DNA of 64,000 nt from Phenylobacterium sp. Root700 (GTDB lineage Bacteria; Pseudomonadota; Alphaproteobacteria; Caulobacterales; Caulobacteraceae), in NCBI RefSeq assembly GCF_001429025.1, contig NZ_LMHT01000022.1:287244-351243 (forward strand). The letters are read 5' to 3'. Position 1 is the first letter of the stretch. Every line of letters begins with the position of its first letter. Shown here in pieces: positions 54,913 to 64,000 of the stretch. The translations under genes and the position numbers were made by a program. The notes below the pieces were generated by a model. It was not told the DNA's origin, did no database searches, and worked only from the letters and a program-made list of their open reading frames with translations.

Positions 54913-57297
54913 CTAGTAGAGCCCGGTCATGTCATCCTGCTTCTTCGGGGGCGGCGGAGGCGGAACGCCTTGCGGGGTCAGCTTGCCGTCCGGCCAGACC
55001 TGATTGTACGGCATCGGCCCGGCGCTCGGCGCGCCGCTCACGACCGAGGTCGCGACCCGCGGCTCGGTGCCGGGTCGGAAGGCTTCGCGAATGCCCCGGA
55101 CGCTGGCGAACTTGGCGTTCTTCGGGGCCTTGAACTCTTCCTTCGGCAGGTCCTTGGTCGCCGCGGCCATGAACTCGATGAAGATCGGCACGGCGGCCGT
55201 GGTCCCGGTCTCGCCATTGCCCAGGCTGCGGTTGTCGTCGAAGCCGACGAAAATCCCGGCCACGATTTGCGGCGTGAAGCCGACGAACCAGGCGCTGCGG
55301 TACTCGTTGGTGGTGCCGGTCTTGCCGCCCACCGGACGGTTCAGCACCAGGGCCGAAGTCGCGGTGCCGCGTTGGACAACGCCCTGCAGCATCGAGGTGA
55401 CCTGATAGGCGGTGATCGGGTCCATGACCTGCTGGCCGCCTGGCGGAACCCGCGGGCTCTCGTCGCCGCTGAACCCGGCGTCGCACTTCGGGCAATCGCG
55501 CTTGTCGGCCCGGAAGATGGTCTCGCCGTTGCGATCCTGGACCAGTTCGATCAGGTGCGGTTCGACCCGTCGGCCGCCGTTGACGAAGGTCGCGTAGGCG
55601 GAGGTCAGCTTGAAGGGCGTGGTCTCCCCCGCCCCCAGCGCCATGGCCAGGACCTTGTCCATCTTCTTGACCACGCCCATCCGCACGGCGAGGTCGCTGA
55701 TCTTGCTCATGCCCACGCCCTGGGCCAGACGGACGGTCATGGCGTTGCGCGACAGCTCCAGGCCGCGCCGCAGGGTGAGCGCGCCATAGTAGCGGCGGTT
55801 GTAATTCTCAGGCGTCCAGCTCTCGCCGGCCTTGCCGCCCTGTAGGGTGATCGCCGAGTCCATCACGATGCTGGACGGCGTGTAGCCGTTCTCCAACGCC
55901 GCGGCGTAGACGATCGGCTTGAAGGCCGAACCTGGCTGGCGCATCGCCTGGGTCGCGCGGTTGAAGCTCGACAGCGAGAAGGAATAGCCGCCGACCATCG
56001 CCAGGACCCGACCGGAATTGGGCTCCATCGCCACCAAGGCGCCATTGACCTGCGGCACCTGACGCAGGCGGAATCCGCCGCCTTGCGCCGGTTCGACGAA
56101 GATCAGGTCGCCCGACTTCAGACCCTTGCCCGCACGGGCCCAGGCGACGTCCTGGCTGACGATCGAACCGGTCCCGCCATCGCCGCTCACCCGCACGCGG
56201 ACATTGCCGCCCGAGGCCTCGGTGACCAGGGCCGCGCGCCAGGCGCGGCGCTCGGCCGGCTGGCTCTTCTTCTTGGCGACGTCTTCCCAGCCGTCGGCGG
56301 TGTCGACATGCGCCCAGGCGCCGCGCCAGCCGTGGCGGCGATCGTACTGTTCCAGGCCGTTCATCAGCGCCACCCGCGCCGCCGTCTGCAGCTCGGGATC
56401 GAGGGTGGTGCGCATGTAATAACCGCCCTCGTTCAGGCGCTGGCCCAGGGTCGCCAGACCCCGGCGGCGAACTTCCTCCACGAAGAAGTCGGCGTCGCGG
56501 TACTTGGCCCGCGTCGGGGCGTTCTGGACCTTGAGGTCCTCACGCTTGGCGGCCTCGGCGTCGGCCCGGCTGACCCAGCCGAGCTCGGCCATCTGGTCGA
56601 GGATCCAGTTACGACGGATGATCGCCTGCTGCTTGCGGCGCAGCGGATGATAGTTGTCGGGCCCCTTGGGCAGCGCCGCCAGATAGGCCGACTCCGCCAG
56701 GGTCAGATCGGTGATCGACTTGCCGAAATAGTTATAGGCGGCCGCGCCGACCCCGTAGGAGCGGTAGCCCAGCCAAATTTCGTTCAGATAGAGTTCGAGG
56801 ATCTGTTCCTTGTTGAGCGTCTTTTCCAGACGCCCGGCCAGGATGGCCTCTTTCAGTTTGCGCCCAACGGTGGCGTCGCTGGTCAGCAAGACGTTCTTGG
56901 CGACCTGCTGGGTGATGGTCGAACCGCCTTCGAGGCGCCGGCCGTTCACCGCGTTCAAGACGTTCTTGGCCATGGCCCGCGTCAGGCCCATGGCGTCGAC
57001 GCCGCCGTGGCTGAAGAAATTGCGGTCCTCGGCGGCCAGGAACGCCTGGGCCAGCTGCGGCGGGATGTTGTCGTAAGGGACGTAGATGCGGCGCTCGCGC
57101 GAGAACTCGCCGATCAGCACGCCGTCCCAGGCATAGGCCCGCGTCGCGGTCGGCGGGCGGTAATCCACCAGATCGCCCGCGTCGGGCATGTCGTGGAACA
57201 GCCATGCGGCATAGATGGCGATGGCGAACCCGGCCAACGCGATAGCGCTCAGCACCGCCACACCGGCGATCGCGATCCATCTTCCCGGGGGATTCAA
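54913..57297 (-). CDS. mrcA: Penicillin-binding protein 1A, bifunctional
   Basis: A 794-residue class A PBP. One N-terminal membrane helix (about 9-33) is followed by the glycosyltransferase domain with Glu90 in AAEDRNFFSHGG and GGSTITQQVAKN; the transpeptidase has Ser457 in PGSAFKP (SxxK), SRNAM (SxN) and KTGTTN (KTG). A 100-residue OB-like insert lies between. The C-tail is Pro-rich. It polymerises and crosslinks peptidoglycan. Translation appears to start at TTG (57297) with a GGAGG ten bases upstream. It follows amiC on the same strand. Confidence 0.95.
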   Translation of the reverse strand: MNPPGRWIAIAGVAVLSAIALAGFAIAIYAAWLFHDMPDAGDLVDYRPPTATRAYAWDGVLIGEFSRERRIYVPYDNIPPQLAQAFLAAEDRNFFSHGGVDAMGLTRAMAKNVLNAVNGRRLEGGSTITQQVAKNVLLTSDATVGRKLKEAILAGRLEKTLNKEQILELYLNEIWLGYRSYGVGAAAYNYFGKSITDLTLAESAYLAALPKGPDNYHPLRRKQQAIIRRNWILDQMAELGWVSRADAEAAKREDLKVQNAPTRAKYRDADFFVEEVRRRGLATLGQRLNEGGYYMRTTLDPELQTAARVALMNGLEQYDRRHGWRGAWAHVDTADGWEDVAKKKSQPAERRAWRAALVTEASGGNVRVRVSGDGGTGSIVSQDVAWARAGKGLKSGDLIFVEPAQGGGFRLRQVPQVNGALVAMEPNSGRVLAMVGGYSFSLSSFNRATQAMRQPGSAFKPIVYAAALENGYTPSSIVMDSAITLQGGKAGESWTPENYNRRYYGALTLRRGLELSRNAMTVRLAQGVGMSKISDLAVRMGVVKKMDKVLAMALGAGETTPFKLTSAYATFVNGGRRVEPHLIELVQDRNGETIFRADKRDCPKCDAGFSGDESPRVPPGGQQVMDPITAYQVTSMLQGVVQRGTATSALVLNRPVGGKTGTTNEYRSAWFVGFTPQIVAGIFVGFDDNRSLGNGETGTTAAVPIFIEFMAAATKDLPKEEFKAPKNAKFASVRGIREAFRPGTEPRVATSVVSGAPSAGPMPYNQVWPDGKLTPQGVPPPPPPKKQDDMTGLY

Positions 57298-57383
57298 AAC
57301 TGACCGACCTCCGCAGGGCGAACCCTACCCGAAGCGTTCGGTCTAGCGTGCATCGGGCCGGGCGCCAACGGCCCTGCGACAGC

Positions 57384-58574
57384 TTAGCGCGAAGCCAGCT
57401 TCGTCTGCTGCCCGAAGTAGTCGTCGATGGCGTCGGCCACGCCGCTCATCAGACGGGTCCGGCGGCTGGGATCGCGCAGCACCGCCTCGTCGTCGGCGTT
57501 GGTGATGAAACCCATCTCCAGCAGCACGGCGGGCACGTCGGGGGCGAGCAGCACGGCCAATCCAGCCTCGCGGTGGCTGCGGCGCAGCAGCGGCTGGTGA
57601 TCGCTGACCCGGTTCAGCAGCACCTCGGCGAAGGTCGCCGAGCGGTTGCGGGTCATGCGCTGGGTCAGGTCCAGCAGAATGGTCGAAACGCCGTTGTCGC
57701 CATGGGTTCCGGCCTGCATGAACCAATCGTCCTTGCTGACGAACTTGGCCGAACGGCCGGTCGCGCGGTCGGCCAGGGTGTAGACGCTGGCCCCGCGCAG
57801 GCTGGCGTCGGAGCCTGAATCCGCATGCAGAGAGATAAAGAGGTCAGCGTCGGCGCGCCGCGCGATCTGCACGCGCACGCCGTGGTCGACATAGATGTCG
57901 GTGTCGCGGGTCATCACGACCTTGTAGCGGCCGGTCTTCTCGAGCTGAGACTTCAGCGCCCGAGCCGCCGCCAGGGTGACGTCTTTTTCATTGCCGGCCG
58001 CGCCGCGCGCGCCGGGATCCTTACCGCCGTGGCCGGCGTCGATCACGATCACCTTTTTCAGCGGCAAGGCGGCCTTGATCGGCTTGATGGGGGCCGAGAG
58101 GAATCGGGCGCCGGTCGTCTGAGCCACCTGAACCGGCCCAGGCGCCTTGGCGGCCAGATCGACCACATAGCGATAGTTGCTCACCCCGTCGGCGGGCGGC
58201 AGCAGGAAACGGCGCTTGATTGTGGCGTCGGCCGCCAGGTCGAGACGCAGACGCGCGCCGCCGGGACCGTCGTCGACAACCCAGGCCTTCACCAGGCCCA
58301 GCCCGCCGCCCTGAAGGCCGCCTTCCACCGAGACGCCGGGAAGATTCAGCACCACGCGGCGATCATCGGCGCCGTCAGCCGCCACCTTGCCGGTGGCCGA
58401 GCGATTGAGATCGATGACGATGCGGGTTTCGGTGAGGTCGCCGCCGAGACGAACCTTCAGGACATCAGCGCCCGCGCCGGCCGCCTGGGCCCCTGCGACA
58501 GCCGCCAGACAGCAGATCGCGGCGCCGACGACAGCCAGCACGCCTTTTCTGCCGATCCTGAAGATGCCGCCCAT
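57384..58574 (-). CDS. amiC: N-acetylmuramoyl-L-alanine amidase AmiC
   Basis: A 396-residue exported protein: signal peptide, an N-terminal AMIN domain (about 40-145) that targets it to the septum, and the amidase_3 domain with zinc ligands in VIDAGHGGKDPGARG and the catalytic Glu in LLEMGFITN. It splits septal peptidoglycan. Caulobacter has a single AmiC, normally beside pbp1A and rne as here. The ATG at 58574 starts a normal signal sequence; a TTG six codons upstream is the other choice. Confidence 0.93.
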   Translation of the reverse strand: MGGIFRIGRKGVLAVVGAAICCLAAVAGAQAAGAGADVLKVRLGGDLTETRIVIDLNRSATGKVAADGADDRRVVLNLPGVSVEGGLQGGGLGLVKAWVVDDGPGGARLRLDLAADATIKRRFLLPPADGVSNYRYVVDLAAKAPGPVQVAQTTGARFLSAPIKPIKAALPLKKVIVIDAGHGGKDPGARGAAGNEKDVTLAAARALKSQLEKTGRYKVVMTRDTDIYVDHGVRVQIARRADADLFISLHADSGSDASLRGASVYTLADRATGRSAKFVSKDDWFMQAGTHGDNGVSTILLDLTQRMTRNRSATFAEVLLNRVSDHQPLLRRSHREAGLAVLLAPDVPAVLLEMGFITNADDEAVLRDPSRRTRLMSGVADAIDDYFGQQTKLASR

Positions 58575-58999
58575 ACGCGCGCAGCCCCGCAACTAAACTG
58601 AAACGAACCTAACCCCCATATAGCGTCATGCGACATGGACAAACGGTTAACCCTGTCGTCACACTTTCCATCTTGGTGCGGCGGCTTTCCTTTTTGCGTC
58701 CAGTGTTGCAATGTCCGCTCGCGCTGGAGTGCGCGCGCTTTGCGTCGCAAAGCCGCCTTCCGCGCGAAAACCAGCCAGCGTTGGCTATTCGCCCTTCGGC
58801 GACAACGCATCATCCGATCCGCGCTCAATGTTGAGCGCGCCTGGGAACACACTAATGGGCAGCGCCGCTCGAGCCCTCTTCCGGCCTACCGCTCGTCTTG
58901 TCGGTTTCGACAACGCGATGAGCGGTGGCGTGCGCGCCCTCCTGACAAACCGGCGGCGCCCGAGCCGAGAGTTCGCGGCGCGCCACGGAGACGTATTTA
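58575..58999 (+). promoter_or_regulatory. amiC-rne intergenic region: probable long rne leader
   Basis: About 425 bases between the divergent amiC and rne starts hold no supported gene. Two perfect palindromes stand out: GCTTTGCG-T-CGCAAAGC at 58737-58753 and GCGCTCAA-TG-TTGAGCGC at 58821-58838. The rne leader in E. coli is long and structured and mediates feedback by RNase E, so the same is plausible here. Short frames at 58628 and 58711 are not gene-like. Confidence 0.55.
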
Positions 59000-61663
59000 A
59001 TGTCCAAGAAGATGCTTATCGACGCCGCTCACGCCGAAGAGACGCGTGTGGTGGTGATCGACGGATCCCGGGTTGAAGAGTTCGATTTCGAGAGCCAGAA
59101 CCGCAAACAACTCAGAGGCAATATCTATCTCGCCAAGGTGACGCGCGTTGAGCCGTCGCTGCAGGCCGCCTTCATCGAGTACGGCGGAAATCGTCACGGC
59201 TTCCTCGCCTTCAACGAAATCCACCCCGACTACTACCAGATCCCGGTCGCCGACCGCGAAGCGCTGATGCGCGAAGAGGCCGACGACGAGGACGATCACC
59301 ACGAGTCGCGCTCGCGCTCGTCCGACGATGAGGACGAGGACGCCGACGAGGCGGACGAAGACGACGTCATGGAAGAAGAAGTCGCCCGGCGTCGCCGGCG
59401 GCTGATGCGCAAGTACAAGATCCAGGAAGTGATCCGCCGCCGGCAGATCATGCTGGTTCAGGTCGTCAAGGAAGAGCGCGGCAACAAGGGCGCGGCCCTG
59501 ACCACCTACCTCTCCCTGGCCGGCCGCTACGGCGTCCTGATGCCGAACACCGCCCGTGGCGGCGGGATCAGCCGCAAGATCACCACCATCACCGACCGCA
59601 AGCGCCTGAAGGGCGTCGTCCAGAGCCTGGACGTGCCGGACGGCATGGGCCTGATCGTCCGCACAGCCGGCGCCAAGCGCACCAAGGCCGAGATCAAGCG
59701 CGACTACGAATATCTCCTGCGTCTGTGGGAGAACATCCGAGAGACCACCCTGCATTCCGTGGCCCCCGCCCTCATCTATGAGGAAGAGGACCTGGTGAAG
59801 CGCACCATCCGCGACCTCTACGATAAGGATATCGACGAGGTCTGGGTCGAGGGCGAGGCCGGCTTCAAGGAAGCCCGCGACTTCATGCGCATGCTGATGC
59901 CCTCGCAGGCCAAGAAGGTGCAGCCGTACCGCGAGGCCACCCCGCTGTTCGTCAAGCACCGGGTCGAGGACCACCTCAGCCAGATCTACACGCCGGTCGT
60001 GCCGCTGCGCTCCGGCGGCTATCTGGTGATCAACCAGACCGAGGCCCTGGTCGCCGTCGACGTGAACTCCGGCCGCGCCACGCGCGAGCGGAACATCGAG
60101 GCCACCGCCCTCAAAACCAACATGGAGGCGGCCGAAGAAACCGCTCGCCAGCTGCGCCTGCGCGACCTAGCCGGCCTGGTGGTCATCGACTTCATCGACA
60201 TGGATGAGGCGAAGAACAACCGCGCCGTCGAGAAGAAGCTGAAGGACGCGCTGAAGGACGACCGCGCTCGCGTCCAGATGGGCAAGATCAGCTCGTTCGG
60301 CCTGATGGAGATCAGCCGCCAGCGCCGCCGTTCGGGCGTCCTGGAAGGCACCACCCACGTCTGCGAGCATTGCGCCGGCACCGGCCGCGTGCGCTCGGTG
60401 GAGTCCAGCGCCCTCGCCGCGCTGCGCGCCGTCGAGATCGAAGCCCTGAAGGGCGGCGGCGAAGCGACCTTGAAGGTTCCGCGCGCCGTCGGCCTCTATA
60501 TCCTCAACGAGAAGCGCAACCATCTGGCGCGCCTCCACGAGAACCTCGGCCTGTTCATCACCATCGCCATCGACGATGCGCTAGCCCACGCCGATCACGA
60601 GATCGAGCGGACCGCCAGCGAAACCCGGCCCGAACACACCGCCCTCGTCCATCAACCCGCCGCCCACGCCTACGCTCCCATCGACGACGACTTCGATGAC
60701 GAAGCTGTCGAGGACGAGGAGGAAGACGAGGAAGAAGAAGACGAGGACGAAGAGGCCATCGAGCGCGAGGCCACCGACGACGACGAGGCCGAGCAGCGCG
60801 TGCAGGACCACGAGGACGATGGCGAAGAGCGCGGCGGACGCCGCGGTCGCCGCCGTCGCCGGCGTGGACGTCGTGACGGTGAGCCGCGCGAAGCCGGCGC
60901 CGCCGCCGTCGCGCCTGGCGTGCCCAGCGAACAACCTGCCCGCCCCGACGACACTGAAGACGACGGCCAAGGCGGCCGGCGTCGTCGCCGTGGTCGCCGC
61001 GGCGGTCGCCGCATGCGCGACGATGGTCGTCCGACGGACATCTTCTCGTGGACCCGTCCGTGGGTGCCGTATGGCGAGGATCCCTTCGTCTGGCACGATC
61101 CGGCGGAAGACTTCCCGGCCGCCCGTGCGCCTGCTCCGGTCGCCGCCAATGACGAGGCGCCCGTCGCCGAAGTCGCGGCTGCGTCCCCGGTCCTGAGCGC
61201 TCAGCCGGAATTCGACGGCGAAATCTGGGTTGAACTGCCCGCGGTCGAGGAAAAGCCGAAGAAGGGCCGCTCGCGTCGTGGCCGTGGACGCGGCAAGGGC
61301 GACAGCGACGAAGCCACGGTGGAAACCGCGGCCGAAGCGCCCGTCGAAGCCGAAGCCGTGATCGAAGTCGCACCGGAACCCGAGCCCGCGCCGGAACCGG
61401 TCGTCGAGGTCGAGGCCCCGCCGGCCAAGAAGCCGCGCGCACGCCGCACCAAGGCCTCCATCGCTGCTGAAGCCGCCGCTGCTGAAGCCGCCGAGGCGGT
61501 CGCCGAACCGGTGGCCGAGGTCGTCGTCGAGGCCGCGCCGGAACCCGCGGCGGAACCGGAGCCCGCTCCGGAGCCGATCCCCGTGGCCCGCGAACCGGAC
61601 CCGGCGGAGATCTCCTCCAAGCCTGCCGCTGCGCCCCGCAAGGGCTGGTGGCGTCGCGGCTAG
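59000..61663 (+). CDS. rne: Ribonuclease E
   Basis: An 887-residue endoribonuclease and degradosome scaffold. The S1 domain at about 37-120 is interrupted by a highly acidic insert (about 95-130). The DNase-I-like catalytic part has VAVDVNSGRATRERNIE and VVIDFIDMDE with the metal Asp residues; the zinc-link cysteines are 455 and 458 in CEHCAGTG. From about 530 the C-half is disordered, with acidic and Arg-rich blocks. It ends KGWWRRG, the peptide that binds PNPase in Caulobacter. It cleaves AU-rich single-stranded RNA and matures rRNA. Confidence 0.97.
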   Translation: MSKKMLIDAAHAEETRVVVIDGSRVEEFDFESQNRKQLRGNIYLAKVTRVEPSLQAAFIEYGGNRHGFLAFNEIHPDYYQIPVADREALMREEADDEDDHHESRSRSSDDEDEDADEADEDDVMEEEVARRRRRLMRKYKIQEVIRRRQIMLVQVVKEERGNKGAALTTYLSLAGRYGVLMPNTARGGGISRKITTITDRKRLKGVVQSLDVPDGMGLIVRTAGAKRTKAEIKRDYEYLLRLWENIRETTLHSVAPALIYEEEDLVKRTIRDLYDKDIDEVWVEGEAGFKEARDFMRMLMPSQAKKVQPYREATPLFVKHRVEDHLSQIYTPVVPLRSGGYLVINQTEALVAVDVNSGRATRERNIEATALKTNMEAAEETARQLRLRDLAGLVVIDFIDMDEAKNNRAVEKKLKDALKDDRARVQMGKISSFGLMEISRQRRRSGVLEGTTHVCEHCAGTGRVRSVESSALAALRAVEIEALKGGGEATLKVPRAVGLYILNEKRNHLARLHENLGLFITIAIDDALAHADHEIERTASETRPEHTALVHQPAAHAYAPIDDDFDDEAVEDEEEDEEEEDEDEEAIEREATDDDEAEQRVQDHEDDGEERGGRRGRRRRRRGRRDGEPREAGAAAVAPGVPSEQPARPDDTEDDGQGGRRRRRGRRGGRRMRDDGRPTDIFSWTRPWVPYGEDPFVWHDPAEDFPAARAPAPVAANDEAPVAEVAAASPVLSAQPEFDGEIWVELPAVEEKPKKGRSRRGRGRGKGDSDEATVETAAEAPVEAEAVIEVAPEPEPAPEPVVEVEAPPAKKPRARRTKASIAAEAAAAEAAEAVAEPVAEVVVEAAPEPAAEPEPAPEPIPVAREPDPAEISSKPAAAPRKGWWRRG

Positions 61664-61680
61664 ACCGCATATCGGAAAAT

Positions 61681-61711
61681 GGAAACCGGCCGCGCAAGCG
61701 AGCCGGTTTCC
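61681..61711 (+). terminator. Stem-loop after rne
   Basis: Ten perfect pairs, GGAAACCGGC with GCCGGTTTCC, around an 11-base loop, 17 bases after the rne stop. There is no T run, so it may be a processing or stability hairpin instead of an intrinsic terminator. Confidence 0.5.
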
Positions 61712-61738
61712 ACTCCGCATGAAGCGCGTTAGGTTTCC

Positions 61739-63181
61739 ATGATGGGGCTTGGCGGGGGGCGCTTGGAGTTGTTCGGCATGGTTTCCCCTGCCCGCCCGTT
61801 TTCCCGGATCGCGATGGCCGCTGTCGCGGCGCTGAGCCTTGCGCTGCAATCGGTTCCGGCGCGCGCGGAAGACGGCGTCGCCCTGATCCGCGACACCGAG
61901 ATCGAGGAAATCCTGCGCAAGGATTCCGAACCGATCTTCAAGGCCGCCGGCGTTGATTCGAGTTCGATCGAGATCCTGCTGATCGGCGGGAAGGACATGC
62001 AGGCCTTCGCCGGCCCGGGCGTCATGGGCGTCTATACCGGCCTGATCCTGGAATCGCAGAACCCCAACCAGCTCCAGGGCGTCATCGCCCACGAAGTCGG
62101 CCACCTCGCCGCCGGACACTCCGCCCGTTCGGGCGAGATGACGGCGGCCGGCATGAAGCCGTTCCTGCTGACCATGGGCCTGGGCGTGCTGGCCGCGCTC
62201 GCCGGGTCAGGCGAAGGCGCGGCGGGCCTGATCGGCAGCGCCAGCTATTTCGGCACCCTGGGCGCCATGGGCTATAGCCGCGAGCAGGAAAGCCGCGCCG
62301 ACCAGGCGGGCGCGGCGATGCTCGAAAGAGCCGGACTGTCCGGCAAGGGCCTGGCCGACTTCTTCGACAATTTCCGCTACCAGGAGGTCTTCCAGGAAGC
62401 GCGGAGGTTCGCCTACTTCCGGTCCCACCCGCTCTCGTCCTCGCGGATCGAGGCCCTGCGCCACCGGGTGGAGCAGAACCCCCACTACAACACCCCCGAC
62501 ACGCCCGAGGCGCTCTTCGAGCACAATGTCATGAAGGCCAAGCTGGACGGGTTCCTGAACCCGACCGTGGCCATCACCAAGTACACCGAGAAGGACGCGT
62601 CCTACCCGGCGCGTTACGCCCGGGCGATCGCCTACTACCAGATGAAGCAGCCCGATCAGGCCCTGAAGCTGATCGACGCCCTGCTGACCGAACAACCGAC
62701 CAACCCCTACCTTTGGGAATTGAAGGGCCAGGTGCTGTTCGAGTTCGGCCGCGCGGTGGAGGCCGAGGCGCCGCAGCGCAAGTCGGTGGAGCTGAAGCCC
62801 GACGCCCCGTTGCTGCGCATCAATCTCGGCCAGACCCTGATCGCGCTGAACGACGACAAGAAGGTCGAGGAAGGCGTCGGCGAGCTGCGCAAGGCGCTGA
62901 CCCAGGAACACGACAACGCCACGGCCTGGCGCATCCTGGCCCAGGCCTATGACAAGCAGGGCAAGGAGGGCCTAGCCCGCCTGGCCACCGGCGAATACTT
63001 CTTCGCGCTCGGCGACGCCCAGCAGGCCCGCGTCTTCGGCATGCGGGCCCGCGAAAAACTCGACAAGGACACGCCGGAATGGCGCCGCGCCACCGACATC
63101 GTCCTGACCTCAAAACCCAGCAGGGACGATCTCAAGGATCTGGCCTCCGAAGGCTCGATCAACCGGCGTTCCTCACGCTGA
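61739..63181 (+). CDS. Periplasmic M48 metalloprotease with TPR repeats (BepA-like)
   Basis: A 480-residue protein with an N-terminal signal peptide (cleavage near ARAED). The zinc site is HEVGH at 118-122, with the third ligand in SREQESRADQ. The second half, from about 290, is built of TPR helices (YARAIAYYQMKQPDQALKLI). BepA in E. coli checks outer-membrane protein assembly; the fold and layout here match. It follows rne by about 75 bases on the same strand and the DsbA-like gene follows in the same direction. Confidence 0.9.
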   Translation: MMGLGGGRLELFGMVSPARPFSRIAMAAVAALSLALQSVPARAEDGVALIRDTEIEEILRKDSEPIFKAAGVDSSSIEILLIGGKDMQAFAGPGVMGVYTGLILESQNPNQLQGVIAHEVGHLAAGHSARSGEMTAAGMKPFLLTMGLGVLAALAGSGEGAAGLIGSASYFGTLGAMGYSREQESRADQAGAAMLERAGLSGKGLADFFDNFRYQEVFQEARRFAYFRSHPLSSSRIEALRHRVEQNPHYNTPDTPEALFEHNVMKAKLDGFLNPTVAITKYTEKDASYPARYARAIAYYQMKQPDQALKLIDALLTEQPTNPYLWELKGQVLFEFGRAVEAEAPQRKSVELKPDAPLLRINLGQTLIALNDDKKVEEGVGELRKALTQEHDNATAWRILAQAYDKQGKEGLARLATGEYFFALGDAQQARVFGMRAREKLDKDTPEWRRATDIVLTSKPSRDDLKDLASEGSINRRSSR

Positions 63182-63219
63182 CGCTTCGCAAACCTCCGCT
63201 TCTCACCTATTTGGCCTAC

Positions 63220-63969
63220 ATGACCATGACCTCTCGCGCGGCTCTCGCGCTCTGCGCCGCTCTCGCCCTGCCGCTCGCCGCCTGTGCGAAGGATCCCGAC
63301 GCCGCCTTCGGCCAGAAGGTGCGCGCCTATCTGCTCGCCCACCCCGAAGTGATCGAGGAGGCCGTGCAGAAGCTGCAAGAGAACAAGCAGGTCGCCGCCG
63401 CCGAGGCCGCCAGGGCCTCGCTGGGCAAGTTCCGCGCCCAGCTGGAACGCGACCCCCGGGACTTCGTGGCCAATCCCGACGGAAAGATCACCGTCGTCGA
63501 GTTCTTCGATTACCGCTGCGGCTACTGCAAGGTCAGCGCGCCCGAGGTGGTGAAGCTCATCAACGAGAACCCCGACGTCCGCTTCGTCTTCAAGGAATTC
63601 CCCATCTTCGGCGGCGAATCGAATCTCGCCGCCCAGGTCGCCCTGTCGCCGGTGGCCAAGCCTAAGACCAAGGCCCTGTTCACAGCCTTCATGGCTGAGA
63701 AGGCGCTGGACGAGGCCGCCATCGACCGCCACCTGCGCGCCGCCGGGATCGATCCCGCCATCGCCAAGAAGGAAGGCGCGTCGGAAGCCGTGCAGAAGCA
63801 CATCGCCGACACCCGCGCCCTCGCCCAGGCCCTGGCGATCGAGGGTACGCCAGCCTTCATCATCGGTGATCGCCTGATCCCCGGCGCCGATATGGCCGCC
63901 GTGCGCGCCGCCATCGCCGAAGCCAAGACCGGGACCTTGAAGACCGTCCCCAACGTCAAGCCGTCCTAA
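63220..63969 (+). CDS. DsbA-family thiol-disulfide oxidoreductase, lipoprotein
   Basis: A 249-residue protein with a lipoprotein signal: LPLAAC ending at Cys22. The thioredoxin fold holds the active-site pair CGYC (Cys100/Cys103) in FFDYRCGYCK, and the cis-Pro loop is EGTPAFIIG. A helical N-terminal segment (30-75) precedes it, as in the ScsC/BdbD-like group. It probably oxidises or isomerises disulfides in envelope proteins. The ATG at 63220 opens the signal peptide; the frame upstream overlaps the protease gene. Confidence 0.92.
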   Translation: MTMTSRAALALCAALALPLAACAKDPDAAFGQKVRAYLLAHPEVIEEAVQKLQENKQVAAAEAARASLGKFRAQLERDPRDFVANPDGKITVVEFFDYRCGYCKVSAPEVVKLINENPDVRFVFKEFPIFGGESNLAAQVALSPVAKPKTKALFTAFMAEKALDEAAIDRHLRAAGIDPAIAKKEGASEAVQKHIADTRALAQALAIEGTPAFIIGDRLIPGADMAAVRAAIAEAKTGTLKTVPNVKPS

Positions 63970-64000
63970 CCGGGAAGTCGCCGCCGAAACTCAGGCTTCC

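Noticed and set aside
58628-59076. Short frames in the rne leader
   Set aside because: They cross both palindromes, overlap the rne start and show no protein-like pattern.

Overview
This is a GC-rich stretch of chromosome from an alphaproteobacterium of the Caulobacteraceae (Caulobacter or Phenylobacterium type). The evidence is clpX-cicA-clpP-tig beside lon and an HU gene, a DEAD-box helicase next to a DgcB-like diguanylate cyclase, a bactofilin gene overlapped by an M23 peptidase gene, and an RNase E ending in the short Gly-Trp-Trp motif that binds PNPase in Caulobacter. Genus and species cannot be fixed by eye. I see no insertion sequence, prophage, integrase, CRISPR array or defence cluster; almost everything reads as native chromosome.

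Layout. 0.1-6.6 kb: an oxidative-metabolism block (FMN reductase, GFA-family protein, Baeyer-Villiger monooxygenase, CYP153-like P450, deaminase, aldo/keto reductase), the most accessory-looking part. 6.7-9.8 kb: tRNA-Val, HU and lon. 9.9-15 kb: a secreted amidohydrolase, two small envelope proteins, a solute-binding protein and an MFS exporter. 15-20.8 kb: protein quality control (clpX, cicA, clpP, tig). 20.9-26.2 kb: tRNA-Leu, a PseH/FlmH-like acetyltransferase, a LysE-type exporter behind a structured leader, and an operon of thiolase, histidine phosphatase and NAD(P)HX repair enzyme. 26.4-30.7 kb: glnB-glnA and a PvdQ-like acylase. 30.9-37 kb: parE, rhlB-like helicase, diguanylate cyclase, enoyl-CoA hydratase. 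37-45.6 kb: LtrA, then a nine-gene iscR-suf iron-sulfur operon. 45.6-52.9 kb: hydrolases, anmK, tyrS, a peroxiredoxin, M23 peptidase and bacA. 52.9-64 kb: ComB-like phosphatase, prfB with its programmed frameshift, PBP1A, AmiC, rne, an M48 protease and a DsbA-like lipoprotein.

How the genes work together. Lon, ClpXP and trigger factor form a proteolysis and folding island. The suf operon has an IscR-type regulator, and a half-site matching the E. coli IscR consensus overlaps its predicted promoter. PBP1A, AmiC, AnmK, the M23 peptidase and bactofilin all act on the cell wall. RNase E and the RhlB-like helicase are degradosome partners. The best leads for something undescribed are the structured leader with a short reading frame before the LysE gene, and the unknown protein translationally coupled between sufB and sufC. 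No clearly new multi-gene system is evident.
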